From the NCBI GenBank assembly GCA_910587165.1, contig CAJUKP010000014.1:1-56958 (forward strand): a stretch of DNA of 56,958 nucleotides, read 5' to 3'. Source of the stretch: an uncultured Duncaniella sp. (lineage in GTDB: Bacteria > Bacteroidota > Bacteroidia > Bacteroidales > Muribaculaceae). The notes below the pieces were generated by a model that made no database searches, had not been told where the DNA came from, and saw only the letters and a program-made list of their open reading frames with translations. A program made the position numbers and the translations under genes. Of this stretch, positions 27,180-35,135 are shown in pieces (the first letter of the stretch is position 1; each line of letters starts with the position of its first letter).

Positions 27180-28637
27180 ATGAATATAATCGACCTAATT
27201 ATTTTCCTGCTCTTTACTGTCGGCACAATTGTCTTCGGCTATATGTTCGGGCGTAAGAAGCAGAGCAGTGACGAGTTCACTCGAGGAGGCGGCAAGGTGC
27301 CCGGATGGGTTGTCGGTCTCTCGATATTTGCATCATTCTGCAGCTCCATTTCATTTCTCGGATACTGTTCCTCTGCCTTCATGGGCAATTGGAATGCATT
27401 CGTTTTCACTTTGTCCATCCTTCCGGCAGGATTGTTGGCCATGTGGTACTTTGTCCCGTTCTACCGTTCGCTGGGAAGTATCAGCGCTTACAGCTATTTC
27501 GAGAAAAGGTTCGGACGTTGGGCCCGTCTTTATGCATCTGTATTCTATCTTTTCACTCAGGTGTGCCGCTCCGGAGCGATATTGTTCCTGCTTGCAGTGC
27601 CCATGAATGTCCTTATGGGATGGAACATTCCTATTGTAGTGACAGTGACCGGCCTCGGCATTATCCTGTATAGCCAGAAAGGAGGTCTCAAATCGGTGAT
27701 ATGGACTGAGGCTCTTCAGGGTGCGATACTCATCGGAGGTGCGGTGATATGTCTTATCGTACTTCTCATGGGTATGCCGGAAGGCCCGTCGCAAGCCATA
27801 GAGATCTGTCGGGCGCACAACAAATTCTCCCTCGGAAGTTTTGACGGGAGCCTTGTGGAGAGTACCTTCTGGGTGTGCCTGATCTACGGTATGTTTACTA
27901 ATCTCAACAACTTCGCGATTGATCAGAGCTACACACAGCGCTATTGTGCGGCACCGTCACTTGGTGAGGCCCGCAAGAGTGCCTTCTGGGGCTCACTGCT
28001 GACCATTCCGGTAAATATCGTACTCTTTCTGATCGGTTCATTCCTGTTTGCATTCTATTACATCCATCCTGAATCGTTGCCTGAAGGCACAAAGAGTGAT
28101 TTCGTCTTTCCCTATTTCATCATTCATGAGATGCCGGTCGGATTGGTTGGACTTCTCATTGCTTCGATCTTCTGTGCCGGTATGAGCACGGTGGCAACGA
28201 GTGTCACATCATCGGGCACAATAGTCCTCACTGACTTCTACTCTCACTTATTTCCGAATGCATCGGACGACCGTAAGGTCCTGGTGCTCCGTCTGGCCAG
28301 TGTGGCGGTCGGTGTCCTCGGCATAGGCGTGGCTCTTTGCTTCCTTCTCGTAGATAATGCTCTCGATGCCTGGTGGGCTCTTAGCTCGGTATGTTCCGGC
28401 GGTGTGCTTGGTATGTTCCTTCTGGCCTATCTATGCCCCAAAGCTAAGAAAGAACACGTCATTCCCGGTGTAATCATCGGTGTCGCCGCATTGATCCTCA
28501 TTGCCCTCCAGACCAAACTTACTGAATGGATGGATATTCCACAGTTCGTTCATATCAACCTTTCGATAGTGATCTCGACACTGATAATCTTCTTCATAGG
28601 ATTCATTCTCGTTACACTGAAGGGTAAAAGACAGTAA
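27180..28637 (+). CDS. Sodium:solute symporter (SSS family)
   Basis: This 485-aa multi-helix membrane protein of the SSS family differs in subfamily from the symporter at 24545. It has the family start FGYMFGRKKQSSDEFTRGGGKVPGW and the segment SAFMGNWNAFVFTLSILPAG seen in transporters often paired with NanA-like lyases. The sodium-site region IASIFCAGMSTVATSVTSSG is conserved. It starts 19 bases after the terminator hairpin and may receive reduced read-through. A sialic acid or sugar-acid substrate is plausible from the adjacent lyase gene but not shown. Confidence 0.84.
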   Translation: MNIIDLIIFLLFTVGTIVFGYMFGRKKQSSDEFTRGGGKVPGWVVGLSIFASFCSSISFLGYCSSAFMGNWNAFVFTLSILPAGLLAMWYFVPFYRSLGSISAYSYFEKRFGRWARLYASVFYLFTQVCRSGAILFLLAVPMNVLMGWNIPIVVTVTGLGIILYSQKGGLKSVIWTEALQGAILIGGAVICLIVLLMGMPEGPSQAIEICRAHNKFSLGSFDGSLVESTFWVCLIYGMFTNLNNFAIDQSYTQRYCAAPSLGEARKSAFWGSLLTIPVNIVLFLIGSFLFAFYYIHPESLPEGTKSDFVFPYFIIHEMPVGLVGLLIASIFCAGMSTVATSVTSSGTIVLTDFYSHLFPNASDDRKVLVLRLASVAVGVLGIGVALCFLLVDNALDAWWALSSVCSGGVLGMFLLAYLCPKAKKEHVIPGVIIGVAALILIALQTKLTEWMDIPQFVHINLSIVISTLIIFFIGFILVTLKGKRQ

Positions 28638-28668
28638 TCAAGAGACTTTTTGTATTGTCCGATATTGT

Positions 28669-28704
28669 CACCGCGGCCGGAATATTTGGCTTCCGGCCGC
28701 GGTG
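28669..28704 (+). terminator. GC-rich hairpin ending the sugar locus
   Basis: CACCGCGGCCGGAA (28669-28682) pairs perfectly with TTCCGGCCGCGGTG (28691-28704), giving a 14-bp stem with an 8-base loop. There is no clear U tract afterwards. It separates the symporter from the promoter of the next gene. Confidence 0.65.
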
Positions 28705-28728
28705 TCGCTTAACATACTTGCCAAAATG

Positions 28729-28760
28729 TTTGCCTTTTTTTCAATCGTTTCGTAACTTTG
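28729..28760 (+). promoter_or_regulatory. Promoter of the coiled-coil gene
   Basis: TTTG (28729-28732), a 20-base spacer and TAACTTTG (28753-28760) form a perfect Bacteroidota promoter. It lies 23 bases before the ATG at 28784 and rules out the longer upstream reading of this frame. Confidence 0.82.
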
Positions 28761-28783
28761 CATTTCGATTAAACACTCACACA

Positions 28784-29695
28784 ATGAAGAAACAGACCAA
28801 ACCGATTCTTATTACCGCCATAGTTCTCGCTGTGCTTCTCATTGTAGCCGTTGGCTTCGGTGTGACACAGGTAGCATCGCTGAAATCACAGGTTGCCGAG
28901 GCCCAGTTGCTGAACGAGGAGTTGAAGCTTGACAACGAGCAGTTGCAACTATCAAATGAGTTTGACCTTCTTAATTCCGAGTTCCAGCAATATGAGGATC
29001 AGGCCCAGCGTCTTGCCAATGATACTATCCTGGCAAAATACACCGCTGCGAAGGCCAAGGTGGAACAGCTTATGAACGAACTGAAACAGGAGAAGGTCAA
29101 GTCTGCGGCACGTATCAAGGAACTTCAAAGTGAGATCTCCACCCTCAAGGGGCTGCTCCGTCACTATATTGCTCAGATTGACTCCCTCAATAAGGAAAAC
29201 GCCGGACTCAGGGCTGAGAATACGGAGATCAAGGAGCAGAACCAGCGTATGAGCTCGCGGCTGCAGGAGGAGACCCGTAAGAACGAGAATCTGAGTGAAC
29301 GGATGACATTGGCCGAGAAACTCAACGTGACCGGAGTGACCCTTACTCCGCTCAAGAAAAATGGCAAGACTGAGAAGAATGTCAAGAAAGCCAAGCAGCT
29401 GATGGTTAGGTTCACCATTCCTCAGAACAATTCCACTCCGGTGGGTGAGAAAGTGATATATATGCGCCTTGTATCACCTGAAGGTCAGCTTCTCGGCAAT
29501 GCCGGCTCCTTCCCGTTCGAGGGTAAGAGTATCCCCTGCAGTGCCCGCAAGAGCATAGAGTATTCCGGTGATGAGATCGCGGGGATAACAATATATTGGG
29601 ATGTCAATCAGGCTCTGAATCCCGGCGACTATACCGTTGAACTGTTTACTGACGGCTATCGTCTTACTTCCCGTCATTTCACTCTGAAAAAATAA
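28784..29695 (+). CDS. Membrane-anchored coiled-coil protein of unknown function
   Basis: I do not recognise a named family. The 303-aa protein has one N-terminal transmembrane helix (about residues 8-27) after a short basic start, then a long coiled coil (about 30-180) rich in Leu, Glu, Lys and Gln heptads. A compact C-terminal domain of about 100 residues follows, with beta-strand character (MVRFTIPQN, YMRLVSPEG, ITIYWDVNQALNPGDYTVELF). The end looks like an immunoglobulin- or carbohydrate-module-like sandwich facing the periplasm. The start was chosen from the promoter position and the MKKQTK basic N-terminus. mgtC follows 8 bases after its stop. Confidence 0.75.
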   Translation: MKKQTKPILITAIVLAVLLIVAVGFGVTQVASLKSQVAEAQLLNEELKLDNEQLQLSNEFDLLNSEFQQYEDQAQRLANDTILAKYTAAKAKVEQLMNELKQEKVKSAARIKELQSEISTLKGLLRHYIAQIDSLNKENAGLRAENTEIKEQNQRMSSRLQEETRKNENLSERMTLAEKLNVTGVTLTPLKKNGKTEKNVKKAKQLMVRFTIPQNNSTPVGEKVIYMRLVSPEGQLLGNAGSFPFEGKSIPCSARKSIEYSGDEIAGITIYWDVNQALNPGDYTVELFTDGYRLTSRHFTLKK

Positions 29696-29703
29696 TCACT
29701 ACC

Positions 29704-30420
29704 GTGGATCAGATCTGGCAAGAGGTGATGGCGGTTGATATCACCCCGGCCTCGGCTATATTCCGTATAATGTTAAGCCTCTTTCTCGGCTCGTGCATAG
29801 GCATTGAGCGCAAGCGGAAGGGGCAGATGGCCGGACTGCGCACCTTCTCACTCATTTCAATGGGTGCCTGTATTGCCATGATTCTGTCGATATACGTCTG
29901 TCAGTCCACCGTAGGCCCTCTTCGTGGAGATCCGTCACGTATAGCTGCACAGGTGCTGTCAGGTATCGGTTTCCTTGGAGCCGGAGCCATCATACAGATG
30001 AAAGGTTCGGTGAGAGGTCTGACCACCGCGGCCGGAATATGGATAATCGCTACCATTGGAATGTCGGTCGGCTGCGGATTATACCTGATGTCGGTTGCGG
30101 CCACTGTGCTTGTGCTTTTCGTGCTCACATTGCTCGAGAGAATCGAACATCGTGTCAATGTGGGTAATGAGGCACGGACAATACGGCTGAAAGTCAGAGG
30201 TATAGTCCGCTCCATTGATCCATATAGGGCTGTGCTATCAAGATTTGACATACATCTCAGTAAGGTATATGTTGAATATGATTATGACAAACAGGAAACC
30301 CGGCTCAATCTGCTTGTGCTCATTCATGAACAGGGAGATATGATAGACGTGTTCGATGCTTTGCATGAGGTGATGCCTACGATCACTATCTCGCTTTCCA
30401 ATCAGGCCGATCTCTCCTGA
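29704..30420 (+). CDS. MgtC/SapB family membrane protein
   Basis: The 238-aa inner-membrane protein has the MgtC signature in its first half: LFLGSCIGIERKRKGQMAGLRTF, LISMGACIAM, and QVLSGIGFLGAGAI followed by VRGLTTAAGIW. The C-terminal roughly 80 residues form a soluble ACT-like domain. Members are linked to growth in low magnesium and to inhibition of the F-type ATPase in pathogens; in commensals the role is unclear. The start is a GTG at 29704, 8 bases after the previous gene. Confidence 0.9.
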   Translation: MDQIWQEVMAVDITPASAIFRIMLSLFLGSCIGIERKRKGQMAGLRTFSLISMGACIAMILSIYVCQSTVGPLRGDPSRIAAQVLSGIGFLGAGAIIQMKGSVRGLTTAAGIWIIATIGMSVGCGLYLMSVAATVLVLFVLTLLERIEHRVNVGNEARTIRLKVRGIVRSIDPYRAVLSRFDIHLSKVYVEYDYDKQETRLNLLVLIHEQGDMIDVFDALHEVMPTITISLSNQADLS

Positions 30421-30448
30421 CATTTCAAATAATTAAAAATCCTCACCG

Positions 30449-32710
30449 TTGATACTGAATTTATTACTTGCTGCCGTAACGGCTGCTGCGCCTGAGTCAT
30501 TCTCGGTTGAAGGGCTCATCAGCGATCTCGCTTTCATCCTCATACTTGGAGCTGTCACGACCATTCTTTTCAAATGGCTCAGGCAGCCTGTTGTCCTGGG
30601 CTATATTGTTGCCGGATTTCTTGCAAGTCCGCATTTCACATATCTTCCATCTGTGACTACGGAAGCAAATATTGATTTTTGGGCTCAGCTTGGAATTGTG
30701 GTGCTTTTATTCTCGCTCGGACTTGAGTTCAGTTTCAAGAAACTGCTCAGTGCCGGTGGATCGGCGGTGGTTACAGCCCTGTTCATTGTCTGTGGCATGA
30801 TGGCGGCAGGTTTTGCCGCCGGGCACATTCTCGGATTCACAAAGATAAACAGTCTTTTTCTCGGTGGGATGCTTTCGATGTCCTCCACAACCATTATAAT
30901 AAAGGCTTTCAGCGATCTGAATCTCAGGCACCGGAAATTTGCCTCACTCGTGTTTGCTGTGCTCATTGTTGAAGATCTCTTCGCGGTTTTGATGATGGTG
31001 ATACTGTCGTCTATCGCTGTCAACAATAGTGTGGAGGGAGGCGAGATGCTGTATAGTGTGAGCAAACTTGCATTCTTCCTCATAATCTGGTTTGTAGTCG
31101 GTGTGTTTGTCCTCCCGTCGTTGCTCAATTCACAGCGTAAATATCTTAACTCGGAAACCCTGCTAATTGTCTCGATGGGCCTATGTCTCGGTATGGCTGT
31201 TTTCTCTGTGGCCTGCGGATTCTCTCTCGCTCTCGGGGCTTTTGTCATGGGATCTATTCTTGCCGGGACAAGTTTTGCCGAACGCATCGAGAAACTGACA
31301 ATGCCTGTCAAGGATCTTTTCGGATCAGTATTCTTTATTTCTGTCGGAATGATGGTCAATCCTACGGTGATCTATGACTATTGGCTACCGATCATCATAC
31401 TGTCATGTGTGGTTATAGTCGGAATGATATTTTTCGGGACATTCGGAATGCTTCTTACCGGGCAGACTCTCAGGGTGGCTATCGAGAGTGGATTCTCGCT
31501 TACACAGATTGGCGAGTTCGCATTCATCATAGCTTCCCTCGGCATGAGTCTCGGGGTGCTGGATACCCAGATCTATCCTATTGTGGTTGCAGTATCTGTG
31601 GTCACGACATTCACTACCCCTTATTTTATCCGTATGGCTGATCCTGTCTACAGTTGGGTGGAGTCTCATCTGCCCAAGCCCTTGCATTTCCTGATTGACA
31701 GATATTCATCATCAGCCACCGCTGAACAGAGTGTGGCGAAGGAACTATGGGAGTCTCTTATCAAACGTTATCTCTGGAGAGTGGTGCTCTACTCTATGGT
31801 CTTGATTGCCATCTGCATCATATCGCTTAATTTCGCACTCCCCATATTGGTCGATCTTTTCCCGGATTGGGGTAAGTTCCTGACTCTTATGTTGTCGCTT
31901 GCCGCCATGGCTCCTTTCCTCATGGCTCTCACCTATCCGGCATCAAAACAGACAGAACGCTCGCGGCTCAGGGAGTGTAATGCAAAGTTTGACATTCCGT
32001 TGATAATAATGACTGTCGTGCGGTTGCTTATAGCAATGTGCATAATCGTTTACTTCATCAGCAGTCTTTACTCGATGGCTGTTGGCTGGACTCTTGGAGT
32101 GGCTCTCTTCCTTATACTGCTTCTGTCGTTCTCAAGACGTGTAAAGAAACGTCTGTCGCGTATCGAAACGCGTTTTATGGATAATCTGAATGAAAGGGAA
32201 CTTCGCAGAAGCGGAGCCAAGAACGCTCTTGTCCCGAATATGCACCTCGCATTCATGACTGTAGGTTATGACTGTCCGTTTGTTGGTGAGCAGTTGAAGA
32301 ATTCCGGACTACGCAACCGATATGGTGTGTCGATCTCTTCAATACAACGTGGCAACAATACGATTATGGTACCCGGAGCTGATGCCCGCATATTTCCGGG
32401 TGATATCCTCGGCGTCATCGGAACTGACGAGGAAATACAGGCTCTTCTTCCTGTCGTGGAGGCTTCAGAGGAAAATGACAATGCCTCACCCCATGATGAT
32501 ATCCGTCTCACAAGCATCCGTCTTACGGAAAACTCCCCTCTCATAGACCGGACTCTTCTCACTTCAGGTCTCAGGGACAAGTATGAGTCATTGCTTGTCG
32601 CTGTCCAGACAGATAGTGTGTACAATCAACCTGATCCGGCCAGAAAATTCAATCCCGGCGATGTCCTTTGGCTCGTCGGAGATACAAAACGCCTTTCATC
32701 TCTCTCTTGA
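30449..32710 (+). CDS. KefB-type monovalent cation:proton antiporter with tandem RCK_C domains
   Basis: The 753-aa protein has a CPA2 antiporter domain of about 12-13 helices (residues 20-400), with WLRQPVVLGYIVAGFLASP, a helix-bearing GLEFSFKKL segment and SMSSTTIIIKAFSD. A further membrane block (about 440-570) follows. The C-terminus has two TrkA_C/RCK_C domains (about 600-665 and 685-750) but no NAD-binding RCK_N domain. This layout suggests K+ or Na+ export controlled by a small ligand. The start is a TTG at 30449; no ATG is nearby and the N-terminus reads as a normal hydrophobic start. The kinase-like gene begins 2 bases after its stop. Confidence 0.88.
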   Translation: MILNLLLAAVTAAAPESFSVEGLISDLAFILILGAVTTILFKWLRQPVVLGYIVAGFLASPHFTYLPSVTTEANIDFWAQLGIVVLLFSLGLEFSFKKLLSAGGSAVVTALFIVCGMMAAGFAAGHILGFTKINSLFLGGMLSMSSTTIIIKAFSDLNLRHRKFASLVFAVLIVEDLFAVLMMVILSSIAVNNSVEGGEMLYSVSKLAFFLIIWFVVGVFVLPSLLNSQRKYLNSETLLIVSMGLCLGMAVFSVACGFSLALGAFVMGSILAGTSFAERIEKLTMPVKDLFGSVFFISVGMMVNPTVIYDYWLPIIILSCVVIVGMIFFGTFGMLLTGQTLRVAIESGFSLTQIGEFAFIIASLGMSLGVLDTQIYPIVVAVSVVTTFTTPYFIRMADPVYSWVESHLPKPLHFLIDRYSSSATAEQSVAKELWESLIKRYLWRVVLYSMVLIAICIISLNFALPILVDLFPDWGKFLTLMLSLAAMAPFLMALTYPASKQTERSRLRECNAKFDIPLIIMTVVRLLIAMCIIVYFISSLYSMAVGWTLGVALFLILLLSFSRRVKKRLSRIETRFMDNLNERELRRSGAKNALVPNMHLAFMTVGYDCPFVGEQLKNSGLRNRYGVSISSIQRGNNTIMVPGADARIFPGDILGVIGTDEEIQALLPVVEASEENDNASPHDDIRLTSIRLTENSPLIDRTLLTSGLRDKYESLLVAVQTDSVYNQPDPARKFNPGDVLWLVGDTKRLSSLS

Positions 32711-32712
32711 TT

Positions 32713-33753
32713 ATGGAAAACGATTTCGCTCTCTCCAATGGCACGATAGTCCAAGGTAGCAAGAACTCCTACCGGATATTGTCGTGTATCAGACGTGACG
32801 GCATGGGTTTCACATATATTGGTGAACCCGTCAAGCGTCAGCTCACAACCCCCGCCAAGGTGGTGTTACGTGAACATTTCATGCCTCATTGCTCCCTGAG
32901 GGGCGATGATGGTGTCACGGTTGTCACTCCTCCTGAGATCTCCTCTACTGTGGCAACTTGTATGAAAGGGTTTGAGAAGGCATCTATGGACAGGGCCCGA
33001 ATCTCGGACTCAAGTCCCTCGATCATAAATGTCCTTGACATTTTTGAAACAAACGGGACATTCTATTATGTGGTGGAATTTCTGGACGGTATAACGTTTG
33101 AGGAATATGTGAATAGAAAAGGCCCTCTATCGTGGGACGAGACCCGGGAGATCCTTTCGCCGATTCTTGATGCGGTGAAAAAAATGCACACCTACCGTGC
33201 CATCCACACTGAGATAACACCGAGCCATATCCGTTTTGTGAATCACCATGGACAGTCAATTCCGGTCCTGTTCAGTCTTTATGCCACACTTCATTTCAAC
33301 GATGAAGGCAAACAGAACTGGACACTCCCGGTAATGACCTGCCGGACAGGCTATGCCCCACCGGAGCAATACCGGAGCATTGATCATTTCATGCCTGAGA
33401 CCGATGTATATGCTCTTGCCTCGACGATCGTATTCTCGCTTTCCGGCAAGCACCTTCCTGATTCGAGAGTGTTGACTGAGGAAATTGTCAGGGAGACCCT
33501 GCCACCTGCATTGCCTGAGACAACTGTCAAGGCGCTGATACACGCTCTTAATCCTGATCCATCACTCCGGACATCGTCAGTAACATCTTTGCGTGAGGAG
33601 TTACGGGAGTTTTACGGAGGAAAACAACGTACCACTGAAGATGATACCGAAGGTGAGATCAGTCTGTGGAGAGAGCTGTTTTACGGGTCGAGAGTTCCGC
33701 TTATTATCCTCGCATTTGCAGTGGTGGCGGCAACCATTATCATGCTTATGTGA
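32713..33753 (+). CDS. Membrane-anchored protein kinase-like protein, probably a pseudokinase
   Basis: The 346-aa protein has a eukaryotic-type Ser/Thr kinase fold with a single C-terminal transmembrane helix (about residues 326-346). Retained features are a glycine-loop-like segment (CIRRDGMGFTYIG) and an APE-like motif (YAPPEQY) with the DVYALAS helix F region. Catalytic features are altered: the VAIK lysine region reads VVLREHF, the HRDxKPxN loop reads HTEITPSH, and the DFG position reads FSLYA. It therefore looks catalytically inactive or strongly divergent. The start at 32713, 2 bases after the KefB-type stop, implies coupling and perhaps a regulatory tie to the antiporter. Confidence 0.77.
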   Translation: MENDFALSNGTIVQGSKNSYRILSCIRRDGMGFTYIGEPVKRQLTTPAKVVLREHFMPHCSLRGDDGVTVVTPPEISSTVATCMKGFEKASMDRARISDSSPSIINVLDIFETNGTFYYVVEFLDGITFEEYVNRKGPLSWDETREILSPILDAVKKMHTYRAIHTEITPSHIRFVNHHGQSIPVLFSLYATLHFNDEGKQNWTLPVMTCRTGYAPPEQYRSIDHFMPETDVYALASTIVFSLSGKHLPDSRVLTEEIVRETLPPALPETTVKALIHALNPDPSLRTSSVTSLREELREFYGGKQRTTEDDTEGEISLWRELFYGSRVPLIILAFAVVAATIIMLM

Positions 33754-33901
33754 AATAAATTTGCAATCGTAAGCTTTTTTTCTTAATTTTAAGGCATCGA
33801 AATGAACTTTTCCCAAGCGGGAAGCGTTTTCAAGAAGTAAAATATCTCTAACCCCGGTCATGGGACAATGAGTCCCGGACGCCAAAAACACTCTACGAAT
33901 T

Positions 33902-34099
33902 ATGAAAGCATTGAACATTGTGCTCGCAGTATTAGGTGGTGCCGTTGCAGGTGCCGCAGTCGGTCTCCTTCTCGCTCCTGAAAAAGGCGAAGATACACGT
34001 AACAACATCGTGAAGTATCTCGAGAGCAAGGGTATCAAGCTTCACAAGAGCAAACTTGAGGAACTCGCCGACGAGATTGCAGATGAGCTCGGCAAGTAA
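33902..34099 (+). CDS. YtxH-domain small membrane protein
   Basis: The 65-aa protein has one glycine/alanine-rich transmembrane helix (residues 5-25) followed by APEKGEDTR, the hallmark of the YtxH (general stress/gas-vesicle-like) family, then a charged amphipathic tail. It is the first of two paralogs in a small envelope cluster with a holin-like gene. The exact role is unknown; relatives are often stress-induced. Confidence 0.85.
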   Translation: MKALNIVLAVLGGAVAGAAVGLLLAPEKGEDTRNNIVKYLESKGIKLHKSKLEELADEIADELGK

Positions 34100-34149
34100 T
34101 TGCGGGAACCCCTGACACCAACCACTTTTAACAATTACACAAAGAAACT

Positions 34150-34347
34150 ATGTCGAATCTATCCATACTTTACGCCTTCATAGGCGGAGCCATCGCCGGA
34201 GCTGGGGCAGCATTGCTTTTCGCTCCTGAGAAGGGTGCGGATGTGCGCGAGCGTATTGCTGATCTTCTCCGTAAGAAGGGTATTCTGTGCTCCGACAACG
34301 AAATAGACGCACTTGTAGAGCAGCTGACAACCCAGATTGACGATTGA
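34150..34347 (+). CDS. YtxH-domain small membrane protein (paralog)
   Basis: This second 65-aa copy has a Gly/Ala-rich helix (IGGAIAGAGAALLF), then APEKGADVRERI and an acidic tail. It is the same length as its upstream paralog but about half its residues differ, so the duplication is old. It is followed by a GC-rich hairpin. Confidence 0.85.
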   Translation: MSNLSILYAFIGGAIAGAGAALLFAPEKGADVRERIADLLRKKGILCSDNEIDALVEQLTTQIDD

Positions 34348-34380
34348 TTCCGTCTGTCAGCCCGAACAATATAATTTGCG

Positions 34381-34417
34381 GGGCGCGGAGCCGGCCCTTT
34401 CTGCCGATTCCGCGCCC
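34381..34417 (+). terminator. Hairpin after the second YtxH gene
   Basis: GGGCGCGGA (34381-34389) pairs with TCCGCGCCC (34409-34417) around a 19-base loop. The following bases (TCATTTATG) contain only a short T stretch. It may partly separate the YtxH pair from the holin-like gene. Confidence 0.5.
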
Positions 34418-34467
34418 TCATTTATGTCCTTATTCCGCGTATTTCCTCCAAAAATTCATCTCTCGTA

Positions 34468-34812
34468 ATGACTGAGACAACTTCTCAATTCAACTCCCTA
34501 TGGAATGAAATCAAGGAGAGTCTGAGACTCAACCTTGAATATGCAAAACTGACCGCGGCCGAGAAGGTCACCGTGCTTCTTTCCACCGCAGCATTTGCTC
34601 TTGTGGCATTCGTAATGGTCTCGTCAATAGTATTTTTCGTATCGCTCGGACTTGTGCTTCTGCTTGCTAAAAGCACAGGGATGTTCGGCGCTTCAATGAT
34701 CATGGCGGGCATATATGTCGTACTTCTGGTAATCGCTTTTCTGCTTAGACGTACATTGGTGATTAATCCGATCGCACGGTTTGTGTCTTACCTCATACTC
34801 AAAAATGAATGA
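34468..34812 (+). CDS. Holin-like membrane protein (Phage_holin_3_6 / DUF1469 type)
   Basis: The 114-aa protein has an N-terminal amphipathic helix (about residues 10-35) and two hydrophobic helices (about 38-65 and 72-95) before a short basic end. This is the pattern of the 'phage holin superfamily III' proteins that are widespread chromosomal envelope proteins in Bacteroidota. Despite the family name there are no phage genes nearby. Its stop overlaps the next gene by ATGA. Confidence 0.78.
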   Translation: MTETTSQFNSLWNEIKESLRLNLEYAKLTAAEKVTVLLSTAAFALVAFVMVSSIVFFVSLGLVLLLAKSTGMFGASMIMAGIYVVLLVIAFLLRRTLVINPIARFVSYLILKNE

Positions 34813-35105
34813 ACATGGACAAGCCAAATACCAAAACCTTACCCCACAATAACACTGAATGGAACGGTTATACCATTGATGAATTGCGATATATGCGTGC
34901 ATATACCGCAGCAAGAATGGAGATAAGCCGCGAGAGGTTGGTCGCTAAGGTGTCATCAGTAAAAAAGGATGGAATCATGGGAGCCGGCAAAGGATCGGTT
35001 GTCGGACGTCTGCTGGGAGCTGTCGGGTATGTCGACATGGCCATACTCGGATGGAAAATATCCCGTCGTGTTTTAAAGACAATGAAGATATTGCGTAGGA
35101 AATAG
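34809..35105 (+). CDS. Small basic protein of unknown function in the YtxH/holin cluster
   Basis: The 98-aa protein has no domain that I can name. The N-terminus is polar (TKTLPHNNTEWNGYTIDEL), the middle is helical and charged (RYMRAYTAARMEISRERLVAKV), and a Gly-rich weakly hydrophobic stretch (GAGKGSVVGRLLGAVGYVDMAILG) leads to a very basic end (LRRK). It may sit at the membrane. Translational coupling to the holin-like gene (ATGA overlap) suggests that the two act together. Confidence 0.72.
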   Translation: MNMDKPNTKTLPHNNTEWNGYTIDELRYMRAYTAARMEISRERLVAKVSSVKKDGIMGAGKGSVVGRLLGAVGYVDMAILGWKISRRVLKTMKILRRK

Positions 35106-35135
35106 GATCATTTCATATATACCAATTATTATCAC

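Noticed and set aside
11880..28637. A classical polysaccharide utilisation locus.
   Set aside because: There is no SusC/SusD pair, no surface glycan-binding protein and no hybrid two-component or anti-sigma regulator in the window.
28655..28783. N-terminal extension of the coiled-coil protein (43 extra residues).
   Set aside because: It spans a 14-bp hairpin and a perfect promoter. The ATG at 28784 gives a normal basic start followed by a membrane helix.
34468..34812. Holin-like gene as a sign of prophage.
   Set aside because: No other phage genes are near, and this family is a common chromosomal envelope protein in Bacteroidota.
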